A stretch of 64,000 bases of DNA from Pseudomonas sp. PIC25 (GTDB lineage: Bacteria; Pseudomonadota; Gammaproteobacteria; Pseudomonadales; Pseudomonadaceae), in assembly GCF_002286785.1 (NCBI RefSeq), contig NZ_MUJY01000118.1, positions 1 through 64,000 on the forward strand, in the 5' to 3' direction. The position numbers and the translations under genes are program-made. Shown piece after piece: positions 7,925 to 18,077 of the stretch (positions within the stretch are counted from its first letter, which is position 1; each line of letters opens with the position of its first letter). A model generated the notes under the pieces. That model was not told the origin of the DNA. It was given only the letters and a program-made list of their open reading frames with translations, and made no database searches.

Positions 7925-8856
7925 GCCGGCTGCTTTTCTTCCACCAATTGCGGGCGCGCCACCGAGCAGAGGCGGATCGAGTCGGCAAGAATCTCGATGG
8001 CCTTGGGCCGCGGGAAGCTGGCACGCCAGGCGATGGCCACGGTGCGGTAGGGCACCGGCGGGGTGAACGGGCGCACTTCGAGCACGCCGGGGGAATAGTG
8101 GTGGCTGTCCACGGCGGAGAACGGCAGCACCGAAACGCCGAGGCCGGAGGCGACCATGTGGCGGATGGTTTCCAGCGAGCTGGATTCCACCGTGGTGTGC
8201 TTGCTGGCTTCCTCGCCCTTGTGCAGGGTCGGGCAGGCTTCCAGTACCTGGTCGCGGAAGCAGTGGCCTTCGCCGAGCAGGAGCAGGCTCTTGTCGTTGA
8301 GCAGCTCGCTGTCGATGGTGTGCTTGCCGGTCCAGGGGTGACCGGCCGGCATCAGTACGTAGAAGGGCTCGTCGTACAGCGGTTTGGTCAGGACGTCCGC
8401 TTCCTGGAAGGGCAGCGCGATGATGATGGCATCCAGCTCGCCGGTGCGCAGCTTGTCGCGCAGCACGTGGGTGAAGTTTTCCTCGATGTACAGCGGCATC
8501 TGCGGCGCTACCCGGTGCAACTGCGGGATCAGGTGCGGGAACAGGTAGGGCCCGACGGTGTAGATGGCGCCGATCTTCAGCGGGGCGGCCAACTGGTTCT
8601 TGCCGGCCTGGGCCAGTTCGCGGATGCCCTGGGCCTGTTCGAGCACCTTCTGCGCCTGGGTAACGATGTTTTCCCCCACCGGGGTCAGGCGCACCGCGCT
8701 CTTGCTGCGCTCGAAGATCAGCACGCCGAGTTCGTCCTCCAGTTTCTTCACGCCGACCGAGAGCGTGGGCTGGCTGACGTGGCAGCGCTCGGCGGCGCGG
8801 CCGAAATGCTGTTCCTGGGCGAGCGTGACGATGTAGCGCAGTTCGGTGAGGGTCAT
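7921..8856 (-). CDS. oxyR: hydrogen peroxide sensing LysR-type regulator OxyR
   Basis: A 311-residue transcription factor. The N-terminal helix-turn-helix covers residues 1-60 (HFGRAAERCHVSQPTLS), and the redox-active cysteines C199 (GEGHCF) and C208 (LEACPT) form the disulfide that switches the protein on in response to peroxide. It controls catalase, alkyl hydroperoxide reductase and iron-handling genes in pseudomonads. It is the first gene of an oxyR-recG unit, matching the known arrangement in P. aeruginosa. The divergent epimerase-like gene starts about 100 bp away, so the promoter is in the short gap 8857-8954. Confidence 0.97.
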   Translation of the reverse strand: MTLTELRYIVTLAQEQHFGRAAERCHVSQPTLSVGVKKLEDELGVLIFERSKSAVRLTPVGENIVTQAQKVLEQAQGIRELAQAGKNQLAAPLKIGAIYTVGPYLFPHLIPQLHRVAPQMPLYIEENFTHVLRDKLRTGELDAIIIALPFQEADVLTKPLYDEPFYVLMPAGHPWTGKHTIDSELLNDKSLLLLGEGHCFRDQVLEACPTLHKGEEASKHTTVESSSLETIRHMVASGLGVSVLPFSAVDSHHYSPGVLEVRPFTPPVPYRTVAIAWRASFPRPKAIEILADSIRLCSVARPQLVEEKQPA

Positions 8857-8954
8857 AGTGTTTTTCCATCAGAGTGCGCCCAAGCATAGCCTTTGCACAG
8901 CGCCGAACCAACCGGGCTACACTGCGCGCTGGCGAAAATTCGGAGAATGTCACC

Positions 8955-9815
8955 ATGACCCAGGCGCCTACGGTGCTGATCGCCGGCTGTGGCGATGTCG
9001 GCAGTCGGCTCGGCGAGGCGTTGGCCGTCGACGGCTGGCGTGTGTATGGCGTGCGCCGCAACGTGGCGGCGCTACCGCGATCGATCCTGCCGGTGGCCGG
9101 CGATCTACAGGCGCCGCAGACGCCGCCGGACTGGCCGGACGGGGCGCTGGATTACCTGGTCTACAGCGCGGCGGCGAGCCAGCACGACGAGGCGGGCTAT
9201 CGTGCCACCTATGTCGACGGGCTTCGCCATGTGCTGGCCTGGCTGGCGCAGCGGGGGCAGAGGCCGCGGCGGCTGCTGTTTGTCTCCAGCAGCGGGGTCT
9301 ATGCCCAGCAGGGCGGCGAATGGGTGGACGAGGCGTCTCCCGCCGAGGCCGAGAGCTATTCCGGCCGGGTGATGCGCGAGGCCGAGCGGATTGCCCTGAC
9401 CTGTGGCATTCCGGCGACCGTGGTACGCCTGACCGGCATCTACGGGCCGGGCCGCGAGTGGCTGCTCAATCAGGTGCGCCAGGGCTACCGGGTGGCCAGC
9501 GAGCCACCGTTGTTCGCCAACCGTATCCATCGCGACGATGCCGCCGGGCTGCTGGCCTTTCTGTTACGTGCCGATGCCGCCGGTACCGCCCTGGCCGATT
9601 GCTACCTGGGAGTGGACGATACCCCGGCACCGTTGCAGGAAGTGGTCGCGTGGTTGCGCGAGCGGCTGGGCGTGACCGGGTGGGCCGAGGAGGCCACGGT
9701 GCGACGGGCCGGCAGCAAGCGTTGCAGCAACGCAAGGGCCCGTGCCTTGGGTTGGATGCCGCGCTATCCGAGCTACCGGGAAGGTTACGCGGCGATCCTG
9801 GAGAGCGCCGGGTGA
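8955..9815 (+). CDS. NAD-dependent epimerase/dehydratase family protein
   Basis: A 286-residue Rossmann-fold protein. The N-terminal nucleotide-binding motif is AGCGDVGSRLG at about residues 11-21. A Ser-x-x-x-Tyr-type region follows (LLFVSSSGVYAQQGGEWVDE), and VRLTGIYGPGRE is characteristic of the extended short-chain dehydrogenase / YeeZ-like group. The substrate cannot be told from the sequence. The ATG at 8955 is preceded by GGAGAAT. Its stop overlaps the GTG start of the following AraC regulator by three bases, so the two are probably co-translated. Confidence 0.85.
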   Translation: MTQAPTVLIAGCGDVGSRLGEALAVDGWRVYGVRRNVAALPRSILPVAGDLQAPQTPPDWPDGALDYLVYSAAASQHDEAGYRATYVDGLRHVLAWLAQRGQRPRRLLFVSSSGVYAQQGGEWVDEASPAEAESYSGRVMREAERIALTCGIPATVVRLTGIYGPGREWLLNQVRQGYRVASEPPLFANRIHRDDAAGLLAFLLRADAAGTALADCYLGVDDTPAPLQEVVAWLRERLGVTGWAEEATVRRAGSKRCSNARARALGWMPRYPSYREGYAAILESAG

Positions 9816-10618
9816 GCGCCAACCGCCTACTGGCGCGGCCCTGGCTGCCGGGGGTGGAGCTGTTCCATGCCGATTTTTCCGGGCAGGCGTTCGGTCGCCA
9901 CAGCCACGATGCGTTCGCCATCGGCGCCATCCTGCACGGTGTGGGCGGCTACCAGTGTCGTGGCGCGCGACATGCCATCCCGGCCGGCAGGCTGTCGCTG
10001 ATGAATCCCGAGGAGCCGCATACCGGCCATGCCGAATCGGAGCGGCTGGTCTACCGCATGCTTTATATCGAGGAAGCGCGCCTGCCGGTTCTGCTCGGGC
10101 GCAAGGCCCTGCCGCGTGGCTTTCGCGAGTTGAACCCGGCGGATGACGGTGCGGTGGCTGCCGGGTTGGCTCGGCTGGCGGCCGAGTTCGAAAGGAGCGA
10201 CGCCCTGGCCCTTGAGAGCGAACTGCTGGCGGTGCTGGAGCTGGTTTTCGTTCGTCATGGCGGCTTGCGTGCGGCGGGTCCAGCGAGTCGTGACGGTGGC
10301 GTCACGGCATGCCTGCGCGACTATCTGGAGACGCACTACACCGAGGCGAGCGGCCTGGAACAACTGGCGGCGCTAGTCCAGCGCCATCCGCGTCATCTGA
10401 TCGAAGCCTTCCGCCAGGCTTACGGCGTACCGCCGCATACCTACCTGCTGCAACGGCGCGTTCGCGAAGCAAAGCGTCGACTGTTGCAGGGGGAGACCTT
10501 GCTGGATGTGGCACTGGGGCTCGGTTTTTACGATCAGGCGCATTTCTCCGGGACTTTCAAGCGCTTCACCGGGGTGACGCCGGGGCATTTCCGGCGCAGC
10601 GCGGGCATGCCGGCCTGA
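9812..10618 (+). CDS. AraC family transcriptional regulator
   Basis: A 268-residue regulator. An N-terminal cupin-like sensing domain (residues about 15-90: FGRHSHDAFAIGAILHGVGGY, split by a glycine-rich turn) includes a metal- or ligand-pocket-like HSHD. The C-terminal double helix-turn-helix spans about 165-262, with LEQLAALVQRHPRHLIEAFR, then GFYDQAHFSGTFKRF and TPGHFRR. The start is a GTG whose bases overlap the stop of the epimerase-like gene. It lies upstream of a LysE-type exporter on the same strand, a common pairing in which the regulator controls the exporter; that link is inferred. Confidence 0.9.
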   Translation: MSANRLLARPWLPGVELFHADFSGQAFGRHSHDAFAIGAILHGVGGYQCRGARHAIPAGRLSLMNPEEPHTGHAESERLVYRMLYIEEARLPVLLGRKALPRGFRELNPADDGAVAAGLARLAAEFERSDALALESELLAVLELVFVRHGGLRAAGPASRDGGVTACLRDYLETHYTEASGLEQLAALVQRHPRHLIEAFRQAYGVPPHTYLLQRRVREAKRRLLQGETLLDVALGLGFYDQAHFSGTFKRFTGVTPGHFRRSAGMPA

Positions 10619-10696
10619 CAGCTATCACCTGAGTTTTCTCCAAGACTTCCCGCCCCGCGCCATCGAGACTGGCCGCCGTGTTCGCGGAGGTCGTCC

Positions 10697-11329
10697 ATGC
10701 TCGCTCTGTTCCTGTTGGTCGCCGGTACCCATTTTGCGGCGCTGCTCTCGCCAGGGCCGGATTTCTTTCTGTTGATCCGGGCGGCGCTGCTGCAAGGTCG
10801 GCGCCAGGCCGATGGCTGCGCTGGCGGCATTGCCCTGGCCAATCTGATCAGCATGTCGATGGTCCTGCTTGCCTTGAGCCTGCTGCCGGGAGAAGGCGGC
10901 TGGCTGTGGCGGCTCATCCAGGGCATCGGCGGAGGCTATTTCGTCTGGCTCGGTCTCCAGGCCCTGGGCTCTTGCCGCGAGCTGGCGTTGCCGGAGCAGG
11001 GCGAGCGGCAGGATGGGCGCTGGTCCGATGGGCTGGTCCAAGGGTTGTTGGCCAGCAGCCTCAACCCGAAGCTGCCGATTTTCTATGCCGGGCTGTTCGG
11101 CGTGCTTCGCGAAGCGGCCATGCCGGGTTGGGTCCTGGCCTTGAGCATGGGCTGGATGACGCTGGTGGTGCTGTTCTGGGATATGGCGCTGGTCCGTCTG
11201 CTGGACCATGCGCGCTGGCGGACCTGGCTGCGGCGCCGGGTCGGCCTGCTCGACCAGATCTGCGGCGCGTTGCTGTTGGTACTGGGCGGCTGGCTGGCGA
11301 TTGGGGCCGTGCAGCCGGGCTGGGCGTGA
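10697..11329 (+). CDS. LysE/RhtB family amino acid exporter
   Basis: A 210-residue inner-membrane protein with about six hydrophobic segments. The family signature SPGPDFFLLIR occurs at residues 18-28, after an N-terminal helix LALFLLVAGTHFAALL; the later NPKLPIFYAG also fits the family. Members export amino acids such as lysine, threonine or homoserine lactone; the substrate here is unknown. An AraC regulator lies 78 bp upstream. The stop abuts the stop of the convergent lipoprotein gene with no gap. Confidence 0.9.
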   Translation: MLALFLLVAGTHFAALLSPGPDFFLLIRAALLQGRRQADGCAGGIALANLISMSMVLLALSLLPGEGGWLWRLIQGIGGGYFVWLGLQALGSCRELALPEQGERQDGRWSDGLVQGLLASSLNPKLPIFYAGLFGVLREAAMPGWVLALSMGWMTLVVLFWDMALVRLLDHARWRTWLRRRVGLLDQICGALLLVLGGWLAIGAVQPGWA

Positions 11330-12061
11330 TCAGTCGCGTTCCAGCAGCCAGGCACGGGTGCCGGGGTGGTAGTCCGGCATTTCATCGAACTGGGCGCGGT
11401 TGCGGGCTTCGAGGATTTCCAGGGTGTCGCCGTCGCGCCTGAACAGCCATTCCCGGCCCTGTTCGCCGAGCTGTAGCCAGAGAGCATCGTTCTCACCACT
11501 CATGCTGGCGCAGTCGCCGGCCAGACAAAGTGCATAGCGGTCGGCGCCGGGCAAGCCTTCGAGACGGCCGTCCGCATGAAAACGTACCAGCCCGCCCTTG
11601 CCCTGACCCTCGCGGATCAACCAGTCGCCGCCGAGGTAGGCGGCATACAGCGCCGATTCGAAGCGGCTGCCCGGCGGCGTGCCGCCTGCGGGCGGTTCGG
11701 CACGGGTAAAGCGTTGCTCCGGCCAGGCTTCGCTGCCTTCCTGCAGAAGCTCGCCGCCTTTCAGGCGCAGGTATTCGTGGTAGTCGCCGTAGAAATCCAC
11801 GCGCCAGCGCTTGCCGTCATCGAGTACCAGTTGGCCCTCGCCGAGCTCGAAGCCGTTGCTGTAGCTGGCGGTCCCGCGTTGCCCGTCGATCTGCCATTCC
11901 AGGTTGGGTCCGTAGGCCATCAGGGCTTCGCGCAGGCTCTGGCCTTCGGCCGCGGCATCGATGGCTGCCTGGTTGATCCAGATTCCGCTGGGGTCCTTGG
12001 GCTGGCTGGCGCAGCCGGCGAGCAGCGCGGTGCAGGCGAGCAGGGCGAGGGGGTAACGCAT
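11330..12061 (-). CDS. lipoprotein of unknown function
   Basis: A 243-residue protein with a lipoprotein signal peptide: basic start MRY, hydrophobic core LALLACTALLAGC and a lipobox LAGC with the lipidated cysteine at residue 17. The mature part contains two similar beta-rich stretches, each with a W-x-I/V-x-x-Y/D pattern, and ends in RAWLLERD. No enzymatic motif is evident. It is 51 bp downstream of ridA on the same strand and could be the last gene of the spoT-ridA unit. Confidence 0.8.
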   Translation of the reverse strand: MRYPLALLACTALLAGCASQPKDPSGIWINQAAIDAAAEGQSLREALMAYGPNLEWQIDGQRGTASYSNGFELGEGQLVLDDGKRWRVDFYGDYHEYLRLKGGELLQEGSEAWPEQRFTRAEPPAGGTPPGSRFESALYAAYLGGDWLIREGQGKGGLVRFHADGRLEGLPGADRYALCLAGDCASMSGENDALWLQLGEQGREWLFRRDGDTLEILEARNRAQFDEMPDYHPGTRAWLLERD

Positions 12062-12112
12062 GGGGTTCCTTCCAGAATGGAACGGCGGAGCCTCGGGCTC
12101 CGCCGGAGGGGC

Positions 12113-12493
12113 TTACTCGATGACCAGGATGGCGTCCATTTCCACCTGGGCGCCACGCGGCAGCGCAGCCACGCCGATGGCGGCGCGAGCCGGGTAGGGT
12201 TGCTCGAAGTAGCGGCCCATGACTTCGTTGACCTTGGCGAAGTGCGACAGGTCGGTGAGGAAGATGTTCAGCTTGACCACGTCCTTGAACGAGCCACCGG
12301 CCGCTTCGGCGACGGCCTTGAGGTTTTCGAACACCTGCACGGTCTGGGCTTCGAAGCCTTCCACCAGTTCCATGGTCTTCGGGTCCAGCGGGATCTGACC
12401 GGACATGTACACGGTGTTGCCGGCCTTGATCGCCTGGGAGTAGGTGCCGATGGCGGCGGGTGCCTTGTCGCTGTTGATCACGCTCTTGCTCAT
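12113..12493 (-). CDS. ridA: RidA family reactive-intermediate deaminase
   Basis: A 126-residue cytoplasmic trimeric enzyme that hydrolyses reactive enamine/imine intermediates released by PLP enzymes such as threonine dehydratase. Family features seen are [20 protein letters not shown] in the N-terminal half, [18 protein letters not shown], and the C-terminal [20 protein letters not shown], which carries the catalytic arginine. The ATG at 12493 is preceded by AAGGAG; a longer in-frame start is not RidA-like. It lies downstream of spoT, as in other pseudomonads. A second, more divergent RidA is encoded next to dadA at 41563. Confidence 0.95.
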   Translation of the reverse strand: MSKSVINSDKAPAAIGTYSQAIKAGNTVYMSGQIPLDPKTMELVEGFEAQTVQVFENLKAVAEAAGGSFKDVVKLNIFLTDLSHFAKVNEVMGRYFEQPYPARAAIGVAALPRGAQVEMDAILVIE

Positions 12494-12519
12494 GGGGAAC
12501 TCCTTGGAAAGAGGCAGCT

Positions 12520-12615
12520 TCAAGCGGCAAGACGGATGGCCGCCCCCGCAAGCTGCAAAAATAAAGGCGGATGCAGGCTACAGGCTGCAAGCCAAGGGCT
12601 GCAAGAGCCGGGGGC
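12520..12615. repeat. imperfect GCTGCAAG / GCTTCAAG short repeats
   Basis: The gap between spoT and ridA contains several near copies of an 8-base unit (GCAGCTTCAAGC, CAAGCTGCAAA, GGCTACAGGCTGCAAG, GGGCTGCAAG). Such low-order repeats are common in Pseudomonas intergenic DNA. They do not form a clean hairpin and no function is claimed. Confidence 0.45.
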
Positions 12616-12647
12616 CGTGGCTTACGACGCGTAGCTTGCCGCCGCCG

Positions 12648-14756
12648 TCACGCGCGGACGCGGGTGATGCGGACTACACCCTTGAGTGCACGCAGTTTCT
12701 TGATCACACGGGCCAGATGGACGCGGTCATGCACGCTGACCACCATCTGCACGATGCTGATGCGGCCGTCGCGCTCGTCCATGCTGATTTTTTCGATGTT
12801 GCCGTCGGCGGCATTGACGCTGCCGGCGAGCAGGGCGATCAGGCCGCGCTGGTGTTCCAACTCGACCCGCAGTTCGACGTTGAATTCGCCGGTGACGTCC
12901 TTGGCCCAGGAGAGCTGGATGCACTTCTCCGGGTTGTGGCGGATTTCGCCGATGTTCTTGCAGCTTTCCAGGTGTACCACCATGCCTTTGCCGGCCGACA
13001 GGTGGCCGACGATGGGGTCGCCGGGAATCGGTGTACAGCACTTGGCGTAGCTCAGCACCAGGCCCTCGGTACCGCGGATCGCCAGCGGACCTTCGCTGCT
13101 CGGCGCTTCCTCGCCGTCGCTGGCCAGCAGGCGGCGGGCGACCACATAGGCCATGCGGTTGCCGAGGCCGATGTCTTCCAGCAGGTCTTCCAGTACTTCG
13201 AGGCGGTACTCGCCCAGCACTTGCTGGATGCGTTCGGCGGGAATCTTGTCCAAGTGGCTGTCGAAACCGGCCAGTACCTTGTTCAGCAGGCGCTCGCCGA
13301 GGCTGATGGACTCCGAGCGGCGTTGCAGCTTGAGGGCATGACGGATATGGGTGCGGGCTTTGCCGGTAACCACGAAGTTCAGCCATGCCGGGTTCGGTCG
13401 CGCACCCGGCGCAGTCACGATCTCCACCGTGGCGCCACTCTCCAGCGGCTGCGACAGCGGCGCGAGGCGGCGGTTGATGCGGCAGGCGATGCAGGTGTTA
13501 CCGACATCGGTATGCACGGCGTAGGCGAAATCGACCGCGGTGGAGCCTTTCGGCAGCTCCATGATGCGGCCCTTGGGCGTGAACACATAGACCTCGTCCG
13601 GGAACAGGTCGATCTTCACGCTCTCGATGAATTCCAGCGAGTTGCCCGCGCGCTGCTGTAACTCCAGCACACCCTTGACCCACTGCCGCGCGCGGGCATG
13701 GGTTCCCTTGGGCGAGTCGTCTTCGTTGGACTTGTACAGCCAATGCGCGGCAATGCCGTTGTTGGCCATCTCTTCCATCTCGCGGGTGCGGATCTGGATC
13801 TCGATGGGTACGCCATGCATGCCGAAGAGGGTGGTGTGCAGTGACTGGTAGCCGTTCGCCTTGGGAATCGCGATGTAGTCCTTGAAGCGGCCGGGCAACG
13901 GTTTGTACAGGCTGTGCACCGCGCCAAGCACGCGGTAGCAGGTGTCGACCTTGTCGACGATGATGCGGAAGGCGTAGACGTCCATGATCTCGTTGAACGC
14001 CCGTCGCTTGCCGCGCATCTTCTGGTAGATGCTGAAAAGGTGCTTCTCGCGGCCGATCACTTCGCCTTCGAGCCCTTCGCGCTCCAGGCAGTGCTTCAGC
14101 GACTCTTCGATCTTGTTGACGATTTCCTTGCGGTTGCCGCGGGCGCGTTTGACCGCCTGGCGGATGCGCTCGGAGCGCATCGGGTGCATGGCCTTGAAGC
14201 CCAGGTCTTCGAACTCCACGCGCATGCTGTGGATGCCCAGCCGGTTGGCGATGGGGGCGTAGATTTCCAGGGTTTCCTTGGCGATACGTCGTCGTTTCTC
14301 ACCGGATAGCACTTCCAGGGTGCGCATGTTGTGCAGGCGGTCGGCCAGCTTGACCAGGATCACGCGGATGTCGCGGGCCATGGCCATGGCCATCTTCTGA
14401 AAGTTTTCCGCTTGGGCTTCGGCCTTGGTCTCGAAGTTCATCTGGGTCAGCTTGCTGACCCCGTCGACCAGTTCCGCCACCGTCTCGCCGAATTGGGAAG
14501 ACAGCGCTTCCTTGGCGATGCCGGTGTCCTCGATCACATCATGCAGCATCGCGGCCATCAGGCTCTGATGGTCCATATGCATGTCGGCGAGGATGCCGGC
14601 GACGGCCAGGGGATGGGTGACGTAGGCTTCGCCGCTGCGCCGGCGCTGGCCGTCATGGGCCTGCTCGGCATAGAAATAGGCTCGGCGGACCAGATTGACC
14701 TGGTCCGGGCCGAGGTAGGTCGACAGCCGTTCGGCGAGGGTATCTATGCTCGGCAT
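12648..14756 (-). CDS. spoT: bifunctional (p)ppGpp synthetase/hydrolase SpoT
   Basis: A 702-residue stringent-response enzyme. The N-terminal HD hydrolase domain has the intact metal site HD at residues 72-73 (LHDVIEDTG). The synthetase domain follows, with the signature GYQSLHTTLFG, then a TGS domain (VYVFTPKGRIMELPKG), a conserved-cysteine region (KCCTPIPGDPIVG) and a C-terminal ACT domain. The intact HD site separates it from RelA. It senses fatty-acid, carbon and iron starvation and degrades (p)ppGpp. It sits 60 bp downstream of rpoZ, the classical gmk-rpoZ-spoT order. Confidence 0.97.
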   Translation of the reverse strand: MPSIDTLAERLSTYLGPDQVNLVRRAYFYAEQAHDGQRRRSGEAYVTHPLAVAGILADMHMDHQSLMAAMLHDVIEDTGIAKEALSSQFGETVAELVDGVSKLTQMNFETKAEAQAENFQKMAMAMARDIRVILVKLADRLHNMRTLEVLSGEKRRRIAKETLEIYAPIANRLGIHSMRVEFEDLGFKAMHPMRSERIRQAVKRARGNRKEIVNKIEESLKHCLEREGLEGEVIGREKHLFSIYQKMRGKRRAFNEIMDVYAFRIIVDKVDTCYRVLGAVHSLYKPLPGRFKDYIAIPKANGYQSLHTTLFGMHGVPIEIQIRTREMEEMANNGIAAHWLYKSNEDDSPKGTHARARQWVKGVLELQQRAGNSLEFIESVKIDLFPDEVYVFTPKGRIMELPKGSTAVDFAYAVHTDVGNTCIACRINRRLAPLSQPLESGATVEIVTAPGARPNPAWLNFVVTGKARTHIRHALKLQRRSESISLGERLLNKVLAGFDSHLDKIPAERIQQVLGEYRLEVLEDLLEDIGLGNRMAYVVARRLLASDGEEAPSSEGPLAIRGTEGLVLSYAKCCTPIPGDPIVGHLSAGKGMVVHLESCKNIGEIRHNPEKCIQLSWAKDVTGEFNVELRVELEHQRGLIALLAGSVNAADGNIEKISMDERDGRISIVQMVVSVHDRVHLARVIKKLRALKGVVRITRVRA

Positions 14757-14816
14757 GGGTGTACCCCCTGCCGGACCGGTTGCCCCTGCGCCGCGTGACT
14801 TCGACCGGGCATGGCG

Positions 14817-15080
14817 TTACAGGGCCTCGTTGGCCTCGTCCTCGAAGGCAGCGAAGATCGGCTCTTCTTCGACGATGTCGTCCTGGGCGATCACGTCGTA
14901 GTCGACCAGGCCGGCGGCGATTTCACGCAGGGCGACGACGGTCGGCTTGTCGTTTTCCCAGGCGACCTTGGGTTCCTTGCCACCGGTGGCGAGTTGACGG
15001 GAACGCTTGGTGGCGAGCATGACCAGCTCGAAGCGGTTATCGACGTTTTCCAGGCAGTCTTCAACGGTGACGCGGGCCAT
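14817..15080 (-). CDS. rpoZ: RNA polymerase omega subunit
   Basis: An 87-residue subunit that clamps the C-terminus of beta-prime and, in E. coli, contributes to a ppGpp-binding site. The motif [20 protein letters not shown] opens the protein and [10 protein letters not shown] follows; the acidic tail is typical. The ATG at 15080 is used because a longer start would add four non-conserved residues. It lies between gmk and spoT, so a target of ppGpp is encoded next to its synthesiser. Confidence 0.97.
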   Translation of the reverse strand: MARVTVEDCLENVDNRFELVMLATKRSRQLATGGKEPKVAWENDKPTVVALREIAAGLVDYDVIAQDDIVEEEPIFAAFEDEANEAL

Positions 15081-15215
15081 GGTGTTCCTCAACTGATAGC
15101 GAAAAGTGCCGAGCCCGAATGGGCGAGCGGACTGGATAGTCTAAAAAATCACCACCATTAAGGGAAGCCCCGGCTCGCGCGGCAAACGGCGGCCGGGTAT
15201 CGCCTCGCGGTGGCT

Positions 15216-15959
<744 letters not shown>

Positions 15960-16823
15960 TCATTCGATGTTTTGCACCTGTTCGCGCATCTGCTCGATCA
16001 ATACCTTGAGGTTCACCGCCGCCTGGGTGCTGCGCGGGTCGAATGCCTTGGAGCCCAGGGTGTTGGCTTCGCGGTTGAGTTCCTGCATCAGGAAGTCCAG
16101 GCGCCGACCGGCGGCACCGCCAGCCTTGAGCACGCGGCGCACTTCGTTGACGTGAGTGCTCAGGCGATCCAGCTCTTCGGCGACGTCGCTCTTCTGGGCC
16201 AGCAGGACCAGTTCCTGCTCCAGACGCTGCGGGTCCGGCTCGATCTGCAGCTCGACGAAGCGATCGAGAATCTTCTGCCGCTGGGCGGCGAGCATCTGTG
16301 GAACCAGGGTACGCAGGGCGGTCACTTCGTCGAAGATGCTGTCCAGGCGCTCTTCCAGCAGCCGGGCCAGCTCGGCGCCTTCGCGGGCACGGCCGGTCTT
16401 GAGCTGGGCCAGGGCCTCGGCGAATACGCTCAGGGCTTCGGCATTGAGTGCCTGCGGATCGGCCGCGTCGGCCACCAGCACGCCCGGCCAGGCCAGAACT
16501 TCCAGCGGATTGAGCGGGGCCGGCTGGCTGATCAGGGCAGAGACACTTTCGGCAGCGGCGATCAGTTGGGTGGCGCGCTCGCGGTTCACCTGCAGCGGTT
16601 TGCCCGCGGTTTCCTCGGCGAAGCGCAGGGTGCATTCCACCTTGCCGCGCGACAGACCCTGGCGTAACGCCTCGCGCACCGCGCCTTCGAGGTCGCGGAA
16701 GGCTTCGGGCAGGCGCAGCAACGGCTCCAGGTAACGGTGATTGACCGAGCGCAGCTCCCAGCTCAGGGTGCCGTGGGCGCCGGCCCGCTCGGCCCGGGCG
16801 AAGGCGGTCATGCTGTGCACCAT
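15960..16823 (-). CDS. yicC: YicC family endoribonuclease
   Basis: A 287-residue cytoplasmic protein that opens MVHSMTAFARAE and ends with the conserved segment NREANTLGSKAFDP followed by VLIEQMREQVQN. YicC of E. coli is reported as an endoribonuclease acting with PNPase on small RNAs, which fits the placement of an RNase PH gene divergently beside it. The ATG at 16823 matches the family N-terminus; the frame continues upstream but overlaps the rph promoter. It precedes gmk by 123 bp. Confidence 0.93.
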   Translation of the reverse strand: MVHSMTAFARAERAGAHGTLSWELRSVNHRYLEPLLRLPEAFRDLEGAVREALRQGLSRGKVECTLRFAEETAGKPLQVNRERATQLIAAAESVSALISQPAPLNPLEVLAWPGVLVADAADPQALNAEALSVFAEALAQLKTGRAREGAELARLLEERLDSIFDEVTALRTLVPQMLAAQRQKILDRFVELQIEPDPQRLEQELVLLAQKSDVAEELDRLSTHVNEVRRVLKAGGAAGRRLDFLMQELNREANTLGSKAFDPRSTQAAVNLKVLIEQMREQVQNIE

Positions 16824-16919
16824 GGGGTTACCTCGGAATTCCAGTTCGAAAGGGGCAGGATTGTAGCGCAGTGCGTCGGCCTGCCCAATCTGCGATGTCC
16901 GCATGGCGGCACAGGGCTC

Positions 16920-16925
16920 TATAAT
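16920..16925 (+). promoter_or_regulatory. -10 box of the rph promoter
   Basis: A perfect TATAAT lies 41 bp ahead of the rph ATG in the divergent gap between yicC and rph. No good -35 hexamer is found at 16-18 bp spacing, so the promoter may be weak or activator-assisted. Confidence 0.45.
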
Positions 16926-16966
16926 GCCGGGCAGGTAATCCATCCGAACGAAACAGGTATTTCCCG

Positions 16967-17689
16967 ATGAAGCGTCCCAGTGGCCGCACCGCCGATCAGC
17001 TGCGCTCGATCCGCATCAGCCGAAACTACACCAAGCATGCCGAAGGCTCCGTGCTGGTGGAGTTCGGCGATACCAAAGTGATCTGCACGGCCAGCGTCGA
17101 ATCCGGCGTGCCGCGTTTTCTCAAGGGGCAGGGGCAAGGTTGGCTGACGGCCGAATACGGCATGTTGCCGCGGGCCACCGGCGAACGGACCCAGCGTGAA
17201 GCCAGCCGTGGCAAGCAGGGTGGCCGGACCCTGGAGATCCAGCGTCTGATCGGCCGCTCGCTGCGCGCCGCGTTGGATATGTCGAAGCTCGGCGAGAACA
17301 CCATCTACATCGACTGCGATGTGATCCAGGCCGACGGCGGCACCCGCACCGCATCCATCACTGGCGCCATGGTGGCGTTGGCCGATGCACTGAAAGTCCT
17401 GAAGAAGCGCGGCACCCTGAAAGGCGGCGAGCCGCTGAAACAGATGGTCGCCGCGGTGTCCGTGGGTATCTACCAGGGCGAGCCGATCCTCGATCTGGAT
17501 TATCTGGAAGATTCCGCTGCCGAGACCGATTTGAACGTGGTGATGACCGACGCGGGCGGTTTCATCGAGGTGCAGGGTACCGCCGAAGGCGCGCCGTTCC
17601 AGCCGGAAGAGCTGAACGCCATGCTGGCCCTGGCGCAACAAGGCGTGCGTGAGTTGTTCGAATTGCAACGCGCGGCACTGGCCGACTGA
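16967..17689 (+). CDS. rph: ribonuclease PH
   Basis: A 240-residue phosphorolytic 3'-5' exoribonuclease that trims tRNA 3' ends. Conserved features are [12 protein letters not shown] at the start, [14 protein letters not shown]-like strand (here [18 protein letters not shown]), the phosphate-binding [15 protein letters not shown] and the catalytic-site region [13 protein letters not shown]. Length equals the family norm, with no frameshift such as the one in some E. coli K-12 strains. It is followed 14 bp later by a small membrane protein gene. Confidence 0.97.
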   Translation: MKRPSGRTADQLRSIRISRNYTKHAEGSVLVEFGDTKVICTASVESGVPRFLKGQGQGWLTAEYGMLPRATGERTQREASRGKQGGRTLEIQRLIGRSLRAALDMSKLGENTIYIDCDVIQADGGTRTASITGAMVALADALKVLKKRGTLKGGEPLKQMVAAVSVGIYQGEPILDLDYLEDSAAETDLNVVMTDAGGFIEVQGTAEGAPFQPEELNAMLALAQQGVRELFELQRAALAD

Positions 17690-17703
17690 GCGAGGAGCGC
17701 AGA

Positions 17704-18072
17704 ATGAACGACGAGCAGGTTCCCGCCCCCATGCCGAGCCAGCAGGCTCGCCAGTGGGCCATGTTCTGCCATTTCGCAGCCTTTCTCGGCCTGGTCTTCC
17801 CGTTCGGCAATCTGCTCGGTCCGCTGATCGTCTGGCAGATCAAGAAGGACTTCGACCCGTTCGTGGATGCACAGGGCAAGGAGGCGCTGAACTTCCAGAT
17901 CACTGTCGCCATCGCCGTGGTGGCGTGCTTCCTGCTGATGCTGGTGGTGATCGGCTTCCCGCTGCTGGCGCTGGTGAGCATCGGGGCGCTGGTGCTTACC
18001 ATCATCGGTGGGATCAAGGTCAATGAAGGCCAGGCCTATCGTTACCCCTTCTGCCTGCGTCTGGTGAAATGA
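17704..18072 (+). CDS. DUF4870-type small membrane protein
   Basis: A 122-residue protein with three predicted membrane segments: about 22-42 (MFCHFAAFLGLVFPFGNLLG), 66-95 (a long valine- and leucine-rich stretch after GKEALNFQIT) and a third ending GALVLTIIGGIKVNEGQ. The pattern with QGKEALNFQ and GQAYRYPFCLRL is that of the DUF4870 family, of unknown function. It is 14 bp downstream of rph, with GAGGAG upstream, so it is likely co-transcribed. Confidence 0.85.
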   Translation: MNDEQVPAPMPSQQARQWAMFCHFAAFLGLVFPFGNLLGPLIVWQIKKDFDPFVDAQGKEALNFQITVAIAVVACFLLMLVVIGFPLLALVSIGALVLTIIGGIKVNEGQAYRYPFCLRLVK

Positions 18073-18077
18073 CGCAG

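Noticed and set aside
7925-9061. Large in-frame extension upstream of recG that would give a 1070-residue protein
   Set aside because: It runs antisense-frame through oxyR, is rich in arginine, glutamine and histidine, and lacks a ribosome site; RecG has its usual length from 7924.
12520-12615. CRISPR-like short repeats
   Set aside because: The units are only about 8 bases, imperfect and irregularly spaced; there are no spacers of uniform size and no cas genes.
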